From: Candidatus Omnitrophota bacterium
GTDB taxonomy: Bacteria; Omnitrophota; Gorgyraeia; Gygaellales; Profunditerraquicolaceae
Assembly (NCBI GenBank): GCA_030691865.1
Contig: JAUYDL010000007.1
Coordinates: 1-13,349 of the forward strand
Length of the DNA stretch: 13,349 bases
Direction: 5' to 3'
How positions within the stretch are numbered: the stretch's first letter is position 1; every line of letters begins with the position of its first letter. Positions 1 through 7,054 of this stretch are shown one piece after another. The notes under the pieces were generated by a model. It was given only the letters and a program-made list of their open reading frames with translations, was not told the DNA's origin and ran no database searches. Both the position numbers and the translations under genes were made by a program.

Positions 1-855
1 ATTACCCGCGACCTTAGCAAATGGTTCATTTTGGCATGAATCCCAACGGCGGTAACGCACTCCAGTATTTAAATCAAGATTTGGCTCATCAATAATATCA
101 AAACAATAACAAGTCGGGCAAACATTGGTACAATTACCACAGGCAACACAACGCTTATCCAAATCTTCCCAAACTTTACTATCAAAGGAACGATCAAAAA
201 GGACTTTAAGATTTTCATGTTTTACGTTAACCTCATCTTTAAAAATAGAGCGCTTCTTTTCGCGCAAAGATTCAAGCGCCTTTAGCATCTTGGCATCTGC
301 AGGCTTAAAAACTGACGCTTTAATTACTAACTCGTCCCCCAACATGGTATTAATGTGCACAATAAAAACATCTCCCAGATCAGTAAAAAACAAATCATAA
401 CCACCGTTGGGAAGATGGTTGTCCACAACACAACAACTAGCATACTCATCACAATAATCATTACACTCTAAACCAATAATCGCAATTTTATTCTTGCGTA
501 TAATATAGTTAATATCTTTAGGCTTATCCGCAAAAACCATATTCAGGCATTGTATACCAGCCAGATCACAGGTATGTACGCCAAAAATAACCATCTTCTC
601 GTATTCCAAGATAGCGCTTAACGCATTCTCGCGTTTATTATAAGAAGTTATGGTTTCCTGGGTAGGAAGAAAATATTTTTTTGGCGGTAAAATGGTAGGA
701 ATATACTTAAGGGCAATCTCTCTTCCAGAAGAAACTTCGCCAAAAGAGAAATTATCATACCCCCGAGCAACCGGAGCAACCACTTTTTGAGATTGCGCTA
801 ACACACCGATGAATGCGTCTAAATCTTTTTTCGAAAGTATAACGAATTGTTGCAT
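1..855 (-). CDS. 4Fe-4S dicluster protein, AsrA/HydB type (3' end outside window)
   Basis: Electron-transfer iron-sulfur subunit resembling anaerobic sulfite reductase subunit A and sulfhydrogenase beta subunit. These cytoplasmic proteins pass electrons between a flavin/NAD(P) module and a partner catalytic subunit. The 285 residues present have no stop and run off the left edge. The N-terminal part has GVHTCDLAGI near residue 93, matching the conserved GVRPCD-like segment of the family. A ferredoxin motif follows: C236, C239, C242, C246-P, then C249 and C251 (CVACGNC...CPTCYC). DSCQNEPFAKVAGN at the edge matches the segment before the second cluster, which lies outside. ATG at 855 is chosen because MQQFVILSK fits a natural N-terminus, although no Shine-Dalgarno is visible. 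A candidate promoter lies at 906-931. Whether it serves a hydrogenase, a sulfite reductase or another redox complex cannot be told without the downstream genes. Confidence 0.85.
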   Translation of the reverse strand, partial: MQQFVILSKKDLDAFIGVLAQSQKVVAPVARGYDNFSFGEVSSGREIALKYIPTILPPKKYFLPTQETITSYNKRENALSAILEYEKMVIFGVHTCDLAGIQCLNMVFADKPKDINYIIRKNKIAIIGLECNDYCDEYASCCVVDNHLPNGGYDLFFTDLGDVFIVHINTMLGDELVIKASVFKPADAKMLKALESLREKKRSIFKDEVNVKHENLKVLFDRSFDSKVWEDLDKRCVACGNCTNVCPTCYCFDIIDEPNLDLNTGVRYRRWDSCQNEPFAKVAGN

Positions 856-883
856 AGGGAGGAAATTATTTAAAGGTTTACGG

Positions 884-896
884 ATACAAATTGTAT
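884..896. promoter_or_regulatory. Palindrome in the leader of the iron-sulfur gene, possible operator
   Basis: ATACAAATTGTAT is a perfect inverted repeat of 6 bp around one central base. It lies 29 bases before the ATG at 855 and just downstream of the proposed -10 box, where a repressor site would be effective. No regulator is identified. In AT-rich DNA a repeat this short can occur by chance. Confidence 0.3.
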
Positions 897-905
897 ATTG
901 TGAAT

Positions 906-931
906 ATTATCACAAAAGTTACTCTTGTCAA
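906..931 (-). promoter_or_regulatory. Candidate promoter for the iron-sulfur gene
   Basis: On the minus strand a perfect TTGACA (926-931) is followed by TGTGATAAT, an extended -10 form with GATAAT at 906-911. The 14-base spacing between the boxes is short. An alternative -10, TAATAT (904-909), gives 16 bases. The site lies between exbD and the gene starting at 855, so the leftmost gene is probably its own transcription unit. The rest of the 856-1011 gap shows no further gene; no convincing terminator for exbD is visible. Confidence 0.5.
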
Positions 932-1011
932 ACGTTTTATTAAGTTATTTCCTATTTTTACAAAAGCAGAGTAATTTGATTAACCATCATCGCCATAATT
1001 TGCCTTCTGGC

Positions 1012-1416
1012 CTATTCTGTTTTAGTAGCAATATTCAGGTTCTTCACACCCAACTCATTAAAGATATCCAAAAGGCCGACTATATCCTTAAACCTAACCA
1101 TCTTATCCGAAAGTAAAATAACTTCCAATCCAGGATTATCCTGATGGAGCTTGGCCACCTCGGCCTTAAGTATTTTTCTTGAAGTCATCTTATTGTCCAG
1201 ATAAATTAATCCCTCGCTAGTAATCATGACGCTGATTTGCCGGGCATCCTTATGGGGTTCCCCGGTTTTTGAACCGGGCAGATTAACCTGGATATTTGAC
1301 TGCATAACCAAAGGAGTAGTAACCATAAAAATAGCCATGAGTACTAAAATTATATCTGTAAACGGAGCAGTATTAATTTCGGTAAATGGCTTTTGCCGAC
1401 GGCCGGGATTCCTCAT
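1012..1416 (-). CDS. exbD: ExbD/TolR-type biopolymer transport protein
   Basis: Inner-membrane stator partner of ExbB that converts the proton gradient into mechanical work on an energy transducer such as TonB or TolA. The 134 residues have the family plan: a short cytoplasmic tail, one membrane helix at about residues 21-42 and a periplasmic domain. The helix begins with FTDIILVLMAIFM, in which D21 corresponds to the essential proton-carrying aspartate (Asp25 of E. coli ExbD). The preceding EINTAPF matches the EINVTPF family signature. The start codon overlaps the exbB stop as ATGA (1413-1416), and there is no good Shine-Dalgarno of its own, so translation is probably coupled. No TonB, TolA or outer-membrane receptor gene is in the window, so the cargo is unknown. 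TolR is an equally possible name. Confidence 0.9.
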   Translation of the reverse strand: MRNPGRRQKPFTEINTAPFTDIILVLMAIFMVTTPLVMQSNIQVNLPGSKTGEPHKDARQISVMITSEGLIYLDNKMTSRKILKAEVAKLHQDNPGLEVILLSDKMVRFKDIVGLLDIFNELGVKNLNIATKTE

Positions 1417-2033
1417 TTTTTTATCGCGCTAATTAAATCCATAATTTCAGAAGCAGCCAGCTCCATATCCTTAATAAAATCATCGATCTTCTTCATCGAA
1501 TAATTATAAACAGCTACGGCAGGAATCGCTATGGTCAAGCCTGCGGCAGTGGTAGATAATGCCTCCGATATTCCGCCGATAATCACGCTTATGCCTCCTG
1601 AGCCGCTGACAGAGACATCGTGAAATGCTCTGAGTATTCCGGTTATTGTCCCCAAGAGGCCGATGTAAACCGCAACGCTTCCGATTGTCCCAATCACTGA
1701 AGTAAAACGCTCAAGGGTAACAGTCTCAATAATAACCTGACGCTCCATATTATTAGAGATCTCTTTTTCACTACAATCAAAAAAATTTAAACCCGCGTAA
1801 ACTACCTGGACAAAAGGAGCCTCGGCAGTTTTACAGATTCCTAACGCCGATTTCACCCCTCCTTTTTTAAGCTCTTGCCGAATTTTTAACATAAAATCTT
1901 TACGTTTTAACTTAGCTTTATAATGATAGAAAATATACCTTTCTAAAATGATGGCCACAGAAATTACGGATAAAATCAAAAGTATAACCATGGTCGGGCC
2001 GCCAATTTTAACCAAATGCCACAGCATATTCAT
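1413..2033 (-). CDS. exbB: MotA/TolQ/ExbB proton channel protein
   Basis: Proton-channel subunit that assembles around ExbD/TolR in the inner membrane. The 206 residues contain a first membrane helix at about 13-32 and a cytoplasmic stretch. Helices two and three carry the family signatures: GLLGTITGILRAF at 125-137 and STTAAGLTIAIP at about 160-171. The threonines in these helices line the proton path in known members. ATG at 2033 is chosen because a perfect AGGAGG (2041-2046) stands seven bases upstream; the next Met, two codons later, would be too far. It overlaps exbD by four bases. A 133-base gap with a structured repeat separates it from glnN, so it could be cotranscribed with glnN or have its own start. 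The name could equally be tolQ. Confidence 0.92.
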   Translation of the reverse strand: MNMLWHLVKIGGPTMVILLILSVISVAIILERYIFYHYKAKLKRKDFMLKIRQELKKGGVKSALGICKTAEAPFVQVVYAGLNFFDCSEKEISNNMERQVIIETVTLERFTSVIGTIGSVAVYIGLLGTITGILRAFHDVSVSGSGGISVIIGGISEALSTTAAGLTIAIPAVAVYNYSMKKIDDFIKDMELAASEIMDLISAIKK

Positions 2034-2040
2034 AATAAAT

Positions 2041-2046
2041 CCTCCT
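2041..2046 (-). promoter_or_regulatory. Strong ribosome binding site of exbB
   Basis: AGGAGG on the minus strand, seven bases before the ATG ending at 2033. It decides the start between two Met codons only two codons apart (MNM) and is the strongest Shine-Dalgarno in the window. Confidence 0.8.
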
Positions 2047-2090
2047 GTATTCTTAAAAAGGCTTTTTCCTCTTGCCTATTTAAAATAAAT

Positions 2091-2162
2091 TAGCGGGTGG
2101 CTTGGTCTGGATTTAAGGACGCTCCAGGCGGCCGAAAAACTTTACCAAGACAGGACCCGCTA
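2091..2162 (-). other. Candidate structured RNA between glnN and exbB
   Basis: The gap from 2034 to 2166 holds no gene but does contain nested inverted repeats. The outer stem is 8 bp (TAGCGGGT 2091-2098 with ACCCGCTA 2155-2162). A 6-bp stem follows after an asymmetric internal loop (CTTGGT 2101-2106 with ACCAAG 2144-2149). An inner 5-bp hairpin has CTGGA (2107-2111) and TCCAG (2123-2127) and directly abuts the second stem. A CGGCCG lies in the unpaired side. It starts 5 bases after the glnN stop in the direction of transcription. It has tRNA size but no T-arm consensus. No proper U-tract follows, only AATTTATTTT. It could be a terminator or processing structure for glnN, a leader element for exbBD or an unrecognised RNA. 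Strand is assigned from the flanking genes. Confidence 0.45.
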
Positions 2163-2166
2163 AATA

Positions 2167-4362
2167 CTATTTTATAAACAACATTTCACGATACTTGGGC
2201 AAATCCCAGGCATCATCAGCCACCACGCATTCAAGCTGATCCACATGTTTTCTGATATGCTCCATCAAAGGTTTTAGTTGGGAAAAATAAACCTCGGCGC
2301 GTTTTTTATCACTTAATTTTTTTGCCTTCTCCAGCAGCTTAACCATAGCGATTGTATTTCTGCGCACATAATAAATGCTGGAAACCACTTCACTTAAATG
2401 CGCCTTCTTATCTTCTAAAGCCGCCGCATTCACTTTCAATCCCACACTTTTCTTTAACCTTACCAATTTGTCCAGGGCAGAGGACAATAACCTTTCATAT
2501 TTATAGCCCGCTGGCACCACAGAAGCATTAACCATCTCATTTAAGGTATTTGCTTCAATCTCCATAGTAAGATTATACATATGCACCCAAATATGATAAC
2601 GCGCCACTAGTTCTTCCTTGGAAAATACTTTATATTTCTCAAATAAAGAGATATTTTCTTTTTTAATTAAGGCCTCCAGCGCCTTATAGGTAGCGGCAAT
2701 ATTCGGCAGGCCCCTTTTCTTGGCCTCCTTAATCCATTCAGCGCAATAGTTATTCCCTTCAAACCGGATATCTTTAGTCTCCTGAATGACTCCAGAGATA
2801 ACCTTAAGCACTGCGGAGTTAAAATCCCCTTGCTGCGCAGTAACCTTTTTAATCTGTCCGGCGATATAATCTAAGTTCTCGGCAATAATGGTATTAATTA
2901 CGGCAATCGGCGTAGAGATATTCTGTGATGAACCGACAGCACGAAATTCAAATTTAGTACCCGTAAAAGCAAACGGGGAAGTACGATTCCTGTCTGTGGT
3001 ATCTTTATTGAATTTAGGCAGGCGGCCAATACCTAAGTCAATAATATCGCGCTTGGAGACCCTGGATTTAACCCCCCGCTCAATCATATCAAGAATATGC
3101 GTCAGTTGCTTGCCTAAGAAGACGCTGATAATCGCCGGAGGAGCTTCATTGGCGCCCAAACGATGCTCATTACCGGCTAAAGCCACTGAGGCGCGCAAAA
3201 GATCGCCGTGCAGATAGACCGCTCTTAAAACTGCGGCTAAAACCGCTAAAAATTGCAGATTGTCTTCCGGAGTTTCTCCGGGATTAAGTAAGTTATTCCC
3301 CTGATCATCAACCAGAGACCAATTGAGATGTTTTCCGCTGCCATTTACTCCGGCAAAAGGTTTCTCATGAAAAAGACAAACCAACCCATGACGCAAAGCA
3401 ATCTTCTTCATTAACTCCATAAGCAGCTGATTGTGATCAGCGGCGAGATTAGACTCTTCAAATATCGGAGCAAATTCATACTGATGCGGCGCTACTTCAT
3501 TGTGGCGAGTCATGATCGGTATGCCTAATTTATAGGCATCAGAAGCTACATCGAACATATAATTCAACATGCGCTCTTTAATCGTGCCGAAATACTGATC
3601 TTCCAATTGCTGGCCCTTAGGGCTGGGTGCGCCGGTCAAGGTGCGGCCGGTCATAATTAAATCCTGGCGTAAATTATAATAGTTTTTATCAATCAGAAAG
3701 TATTCCTGCTCCGGTCCGCAGGTAGAGAAGACTTTTTTAGTATGCTTATGGCTGAAAAGCTTCAACAACCCCAGGGCGGCTTTATTTAAAGCATCATCGG
3801 AACGCAGAAGCGGTAATTTTTTATCTAAAGAAGCGCCATGATAAGAGATAAATATCGTAGGGATACAGAGGGTATTACCGAGCGTGCTTTCGATGATAAA
3901 AGCCGGGCTGGAAGGATCCCAGGCAGTGTAACCACGGGCTTCAAAGGTAGCCCTAATTCCACCTGAAGGAAAGCTGGAGGCGTCCGGCTCGCCTTGAATT
4001 AGTTTATTGCCGGAGAATTTCTCAATGACCTTACCCGGGCCGGTAAAAGAGATAAAACTGTCGTGCTTCTCCGCGGTAAGCCCGGTCATCGGCTGAAACC
4101 AATGCGTATAATAAGTTGCCCCTTTGGCCATCGCCCAATCCTTCATGGCATTGGCAATTTCATTGGCCTGGGCTAAAGAGATAGTTTTACCCTCACTTAT
4201 CCAAATCTTAAACGCCTCAAAGGTTTTTTGGGAAACATGCTTACGCATAATTTCTATACCAAAAGTATCCTGCCCAAAATAGGTAGATACCTTCAGAGGC
4301 GCAACTATTTTTTTTAACTCTATACTTTTGACCTTAAATAAAAGCTTTTGTCTTATGCTCAT
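2167..4362 (-). CDS. glnN: Glutamine synthetase, type III (GSIII)
   Basis: ATP-dependent synthesis of glutamine from glutamate and ammonia in the cytoplasm, the main ammonia assimilation step. At 731 residues it has the length of type III enzymes (about 700-730), not type I (about 450-470). GSIII landmarks in order: FPSGGIRATFEARGYTAWD (about 131-149), CGPEQEYFL (215-223, metal-binding glutamates), NEVAPHQYEFAP (288-299), FAGVNGSGKHLNWSL (336-350, with the catalytic loop region), GNEHRLGANEAPPA (397-410), and DRNRTSPFAFTG with EFRAVGSSQN (457-481, ATP/glutamate-binding arginines). GGGAGG at 4367-4372 supports the ATG at 4362. It follows the GAF-ANTAR gene by 48 bases, separated by a hairpin at 4401-4441, which suggests RNA-level control by that protein. 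All key motifs look intact. Confidence 0.96.
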   Translation of the reverse strand: MSIRQKLLFKVKSIELKKIVAPLKVSTYFGQDTFGIEIMRKHVSQKTFEAFKIWISEGKTISLAQANEIANAMKDWAMAKGATYYTHWFQPMTGLTAEKHDSFISFTGPGKVIEKFSGNKLIQGEPDASSFPSGGIRATFEARGYTAWDPSSPAFIIESTLGNTLCIPTIFISYHGASLDKKLPLLRSDDALNKAALGLLKLFSHKHTKKVFSTCGPEQEYFLIDKNYYNLRQDLIMTGRTLTGAPSPKGQQLEDQYFGTIKERMLNYMFDVASDAYKLGIPIMTRHNEVAPHQYEFAPIFEESNLAADHNQLLMELMKKIALRHGLVCLFHEKPFAGVNGSGKHLNWSLVDDQGNNLLNPGETPEDNLQFLAVLAAVLRAVYLHGDLLRASVALAGNEHRLGANEAPPAIISVFLGKQLTHILDMIERGVKSRVSKRDIIDLGIGRLPKFNKDTTDRNRTSPFAFTGTKFEFRAVGSSQNISTPIAVINTIIAENLDYIAGQIKKVTAQQGDFNSAVLKVISGVIQETKDIRFEGNNYCAEWIKEAKKRGLPNIAATYKALEALIKKENISLFEKYKVFSKEELVARYHIWVHMYNLTMEIEANTLNEMVNASVVPAGYKYERLLSSALDKLVRLKKSVGLKVNAAALEDKKAHLSEVVSSIYYVRRNTIAMVKLLEKAKKLSDKKRAEVYFSQLKPLMEHIRKHVDQLECVVADDAWDLPKYREMLFIK

Positions 4363-4400
4363 TTGCCCTCCCTTACTTATAGAAGTTTAAGGATTAATTC

Positions 4401-4441
4401 GGCCAACAACTTATGTCGCTGTTGCTCCATAAGTTGTGGCC
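4401..4441 (-). promoter_or_regulatory. Hairpin across the GAF-ANTAR stop codon, ahead of glnN
   Basis: A 10-bp perfect inverted repeat (ACAACTTATG 4406-4415 with CATAAGTTGT 4428-4437) extends by a further GGCC/GGCC past one bulged A (4405), giving 14 pairs. The loop is 12 bases. It includes the TAA of the GAF-ANTAR gene and ends 29 bases before the glnN Shine-Dalgarno at 4367-4372. No U-tract follows, so it is not a simple terminator. It may be an mRNA-stability or translation-control structure, or part of a binding site for the ANTAR protein. The typical paired hexanucleotide-loop hairpins of ANTAR targets are not evident. Confidence 0.5.
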
Positions 4442-5160
4442 TCATTAAATTTTATATCTTTTGCCAGGATAATTGCCTCAGCTACTTCATGCATAGATTT
4501 ACGCATATCCATACTCTGCTTCTGAATCAAGCGATACGCCTCAGAAGGCAGGATAGAGAGCGCCTGAGAAAGAATCTCTTTTGCCCGCTCCACCAGCTTA
4601 CGTGTAGTTAATGCCTCTTCCGCAGAACTAGCTCTTAGATCTAATTCCGCATTTTCAATGGCAATCGCCGCCTGATTGGCTAAAGCGCCAAGCAGGTCTA
4701 ATTCAGATTTTGAAAACTTATGTTGCTTGGAAGTATAGCAGTTTAGCACTCCGATAACCCTGCCCTTTACTGCCAGCGGCACGCAAGCCAAAGAACATAA
4801 ACCTTCTTTTTTGGCCACATCCTGATTTAGGTAACGGGAATCTTTTTTGACATCTAAGATACAAGCGGCTTTATTTTCTTTGGCCACTACCCCGGCGATA
4901 CCTTTACCCAAAGGTATATTCGGTTTTTTATTGTAGGCCTCAGATATTGATTGCGTAGCCTTAATCACTAATGCGTTTTTATTCGGATCAAAAAGCATCA
5001 AAGAAGAAATCTTGGAATTCATAACCTCAGCAGTAACCTGAACCACCAAGCGCAGTAACTCTTCCAGATACATTCCGGAAGTAATCAGATTAGCAACCTT
5101 AGAGATTGCCTCAATCTGTTTTACATAAATCTGAATATTATTTTTTTTCTTAATAACCAT
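4411..5160 (-). CDS. GAF-ANTAR regulator (putative RNA-binding antiterminator)
   Basis: A 249-residue soluble regulator. Residues about 30-172 form a GAF domain (for example LGKGIAGVVAKENK, then VPLAVKGRVIGVLNCY), which usually binds a small ligand. Residues about 183-235 form an ANTAR domain (LVERAKEILSQ, then SEAYRLIQKQSMDMRKSMHEVAEAI). ANTAR proteins such as NasR, AmiR and EutV bind paired RNA hairpins and prevent transcription termination, often in nitrogen metabolism. Here the neighbour 48 bases downstream is type III glutamine synthetase, so glnN is the obvious candidate target; this is inference. There is no receiver domain, so the signal probably enters through GAF directly. The gene starts 14 bases after the small gene at 5175-5333. 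Its Shine-Dalgarno is poor (AAGG about 12 bases away), so it may depend on coupled translation. Confidence 0.9.
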   Translation of the reverse strand: MVIKKKNNIQIYVKQIEAISKVANLITSGMYLEELLRLVVQVTAEVMNSKISSLMLFDPNKNALVIKATQSISEAYNKKPNIPLGKGIAGVVAKENKAACILDVKKDSRYLNQDVAKKEGLCSLACVPLAVKGRVIGVLNCYTSKQHKFSKSELDLLGALANQAAIAIENAELDLRASSAEEALTTRKLVERAKEILSQALSILPSEAYRLIQKQSMDMRKSMHEVAEAIILAKDIKFNEATTYGATAT

Positions 5161-5174
5161 TTATTTTCTTAACC

Positions 5175-5333
5175 TTAAAATGCCCTTAACTTTTGCCTGA
5201 TTTTCTTAATTTTCTCTGAAGAAAACTTATTTAAAAACTCATTTATTTCATAAAGCCACTCTAGTTTCTTTTTTACAGAAATTTTCATAAATCTAAAGAT
5301 ACGCTCATCTTCAGTTTCCCATTTAAAGATCAT
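5175..5333 (-). CDS. 52-residue protein partnered with the nucleotidyltransferase
   Basis: Small gene, ATG at 5331-5333 and TAA at 5175-5177, product beginning MIFKWETEDERIFRFMKIS and ending IRQKLRAF. Three things support it: GGGAG (5339-5343) stands five bases before the ATG; the ATG overlaps the preceding stop as TGATG, a classic coupling arrangement; and it fills a gap otherwise without a gene. The product is rich in Lys and Glu with a largely helical look, no membrane segment and no cysteines. I have an unverified impression of similar short proteins (WxxEDExIxxFM, KLEWL) beside nucleotidyltransferases. By arrangement it could be the antitoxin or a regulatory subunit of the enzyme encoded just before it. 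No function is established. Confidence 0.75.
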   Translation of the reverse strand: MIFKWETEDERIFRFMKISVKKKLEWLYEINEFLNKFSSEKIKKIRQKLRAF

Positions 5334-5827
5334 CAGATCTCCCTTAATCTTTTTATCCGCTTCAATGCGTCTATATCAAGCTTATCAATAGTGCGTCCCG
5401 TCTTTTTTTTCATTTTAATCAAACCGTCAATTGATAATAATGGCATTCTTGTACTTCCACTCCGGACCCAAATGATATCTTTCTTTGCCTCATCAAAAGT
5501 AAACGGCGCGTCTATTATTATATCCACTTCCTCAAGCCCTCCCTTTTTATAGAAATTCACCGCTTTCAAATTTTTCTCACCTACCAAATATTCTCTGTTT
5601 TTTTTATCAGCTATTTGAATCAAATCAATAGGTTGCTTACTGCGATAATTATTGCTCTTTAGAATAACTAAAAATCTCTTAAGATTATCCTCGCTCATTT
5701 CAAGCAGTATATCCAAATCAGCAGTGCTCCTTAAAGCTCCATGGAGATTAACAGCAATACCGCCGATAACAATATACTGAATTTTATGTTTTTGAAATTC
5801 ACGTAATATATCTTCATAAATGAACAT
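5333..5827 (-). CDS. Nucleotidyltransferase-fold protein (AbiEii/MNT-like)
   Basis: A 164-residue protein with the nucleotidyltransferase fold. G22-G23 and the D37-x-D39 pair lie in VIGGIAVNLHGALRSTADLDILL, and a third acidic residue, D102, lies in EEVDIIID, so the metal-binding triad looks complete. Family members transfer nucleotides to proteins, RNA or small molecules; the short stand-alone forms are often toxin-antitoxin or phage-defence components (AbiEii, MntA). The C-terminal part (LLSIDGLIKMKKKTGRTIDKLDIDAL) matches the helical tail of the AbiEii-like group. It starts 14 bases after the aminotransferase stop. It overlaps the next gene by one base, so the pair is probably a two-gene module sitting inside a metabolic operon. 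The partner is not a HEPN protein, so it is not the standard MntA-HepT pair. Substrate unknown. Confidence 0.85.
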   Translation of the reverse strand: MFIYEDILREFQKHKIQYIVIGGIAVNLHGALRSTADLDILLEMSEDNLKRFLVILKSNNYRSKQPIDLIQIADKKNREYLVGEKNLKAVNFYKKGGLEEVDIIIDAPFTFDEAKKDIIWVRSGSTRMPLLSIDGLIKMKKKTGRTIDKLDIDALKRIKRLREI

Positions 5828-5841
5828 TTTATTCTCTTTTG

Positions 5842-6996
5842 TTAAGGCCTCGTTTTACCCAAGAACCTTTTCATGCGCACCAATGCCTCTTTCAAATTAT
5901 CCATACTGGAAGCATAAGAAATTCTGATATAGCCTTCCGCGCAAGAGCCAAAAGCTGTGCCCGGAACAACCGCCACTTTCTCCTCTTCCAGTAATTTACG
6001 CGAAAATTCCATTGAGCTTAATCCTGTACTTTTTATACAAGGGAAAACATAAAAAGCTCCTTGCGGCAACAGGCATTTTAAACCCAAAGAATTTAGCTCT
6101 GCGACGATAAACTGGCGTCGGCGATTATACTCACGTTTCATCTGCTCAACATATTTTTTACCGCTGACCAAAGCCTCGGCAGCTGCCATTTGGCTGGTAA
6201 TCGACACACACATAATTGTATACTGATGTATTTTAGTCATCCCGGCAATGATCTCTTTGGGCCCACAGGCAAAACCTACCCGCCAGCCGGTCATCGCATA
6301 TGACTTAGAAAAACCATTAAAATAAACTGTGTTATCTTTAGCTTTGGGCAGGGAAGAAAAAACAACATGTTCGAAATCATAGGTTAAATCACCGTAAACT
6401 TCATCGCTAATACAAAGCACTTTATGCTTTAACAAAACTTTGTTTATTTCTTCTAACTCCTTACGCCGATACGAAATACCGGTAGGATTAATCGGATAAT
6501 TTAAAACTATTCCTTTGGTTTTTTTATCAATATACTTTTCTAAAAGTTTAGGGGTAATTTTAAAGCCATCTTTGGAAGTATCAATATAAACCGGTATGCC
6601 GCCTGCCAGCTCAGTAACCGGCCCGTATGAAACATAGCTGGGTTGGGGAATTAATATTTTATCACCCGGGTTAATGATCGCCCGCAGCACAAGATCCAGG
6701 CCCTCACTAACTCCTACAGTAATTAATATTTCCTCATCCGGGCAATACTCAATGTTATATTTATTTTTTAGATAACGGTGGATACCTAAGCGCAGTTTAT
6801 AGAGCCCTTTATTTGAGGTATAACTGGTAAACCCCTGCTCCAGAGAATAGATTCCTGCCTCACAAATTTGCCAGGGAGTGACAAAATCCGGTTCTCCTAC
6901 TCCTAACGATATAACCTCCTTCATCCCCAGCACCAGGTCAAAAAATGCCCGGATTCCGGAAGGCTGCATTTTTTCTACAACTTTTGATATTTTCAT
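5842..6996 (-). CDS. Class I PLP-dependent aminotransferase
   Basis: A cytoplasmic fold-type I aminotransferase of 384 residues, normal length for the aspartate/alanine transaminase group. It has SLGVGEPDF (30-38) at the N-terminus, NPTG (170-173) and SDEVY (197-201), whose Asp contacts the pyridine nitrogen. The Schiff-base lysine K231 lies in GFSKSYAMTGWRVG, and an arginine in YIRISYA near the C-terminus binds the substrate carboxylate. The gene 58 bases upstream encodes an Lrp/AsnC regulator. This pairing resembles the alaR-alaT (yugG-yugH) pair of Bacillus subtilis, so alanine formation from pyruvate and glutamate is a reasonable guess. Aspartate or aromatic aminotransferase activity is equally compatible with the motifs. 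GTAGGGG (7000-7006) supports the ATG at 6996. A perfect 20-base palindrome lies in the upstream gap. Confidence 0.93.
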   Translation of the reverse strand: MKISKVVEKMQPSGIRAFFDLVLGMKEVISLGVGEPDFVTPWQICEAGIYSLEQGFTSYTSNKGLYKLRLGIHRYLKNKYNIEYCPDEEILITVGVSEGLDLVLRAIINPGDKILIPQPSYVSYGPVTELAGGIPVYIDTSKDGFKITPKLLEKYIDKKTKGIVLNYPINPTGISYRRKELEEINKVLLKHKVLCISDEVYGDLTYDFEHVVFSSLPKAKDNTVYFNGFSKSYAMTGWRVGFACGPKEIIAGMTKIHQYTIMCVSITSQMAAAEALVSGKKYVEQMKREYNRRRQFIVAELNSLGLKCLLPQGAFYVFPCIKSTGLSSMEFSRKLLEEEKVAVVPGTAFGSCAEGYIRISYASSMDNLKEALVRMKRFLGKTRP

Positions 6997-7023
6997 TTTC
7001 CCCTACATTCTACCTACTAACTA

Positions 7024-7043
7024 CCTGCCTGCCGGCAGGCAGG
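7024..7043. repeat. Perfect 20-base palindrome, probably an interspersed repeat
   Basis: CCTGCCTGCCGGCAGGCAGG is a perfect palindrome in the 58-base gap between the Lrp gene and the aminotransferase gene. It is GC-rich in AT-rich surroundings and built from CCTG/CAGG units. I recall near-identical palindromes scattered between genes in uncultured-phylum genomes, giving spurious LPAGRQA peptides. Only this copy is in the window, so repeat status is not shown here. As RNA it would form a hairpin between two cotranscribed genes. Confidence 0.6.
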
Positions 7044-7054
7044 CTAACTACTCT

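Noticed and set aside
952..995. Tiny minus-strand frame of about 12 codons (MAMMVNQITLLL) between exbD and the promoter at 906-931
   Set aside because: Too short and without a clear ribosome site; nothing beyond chance supports it.
2050..2080. Weak terminator ahead of exbB (AGGC...GCCT then TTTTT)
   Set aside because: The stem is only four pairs and lies between the structured element and the exbB ribosome site; not convincing.
2091..2162. Possible tRNA: 72 bases with a 7-8 bp closing stem
   Set aside because: Neither strand has a T-arm consensus (GTTCRANYC), a proper D-arm or an anticodon stem-loop at the right spacing.
2888..3217. Plus-strand reading frame of 109 residues inside glnN
   Set aside because: It is the reverse of conserved glutamine synthetase motifs.
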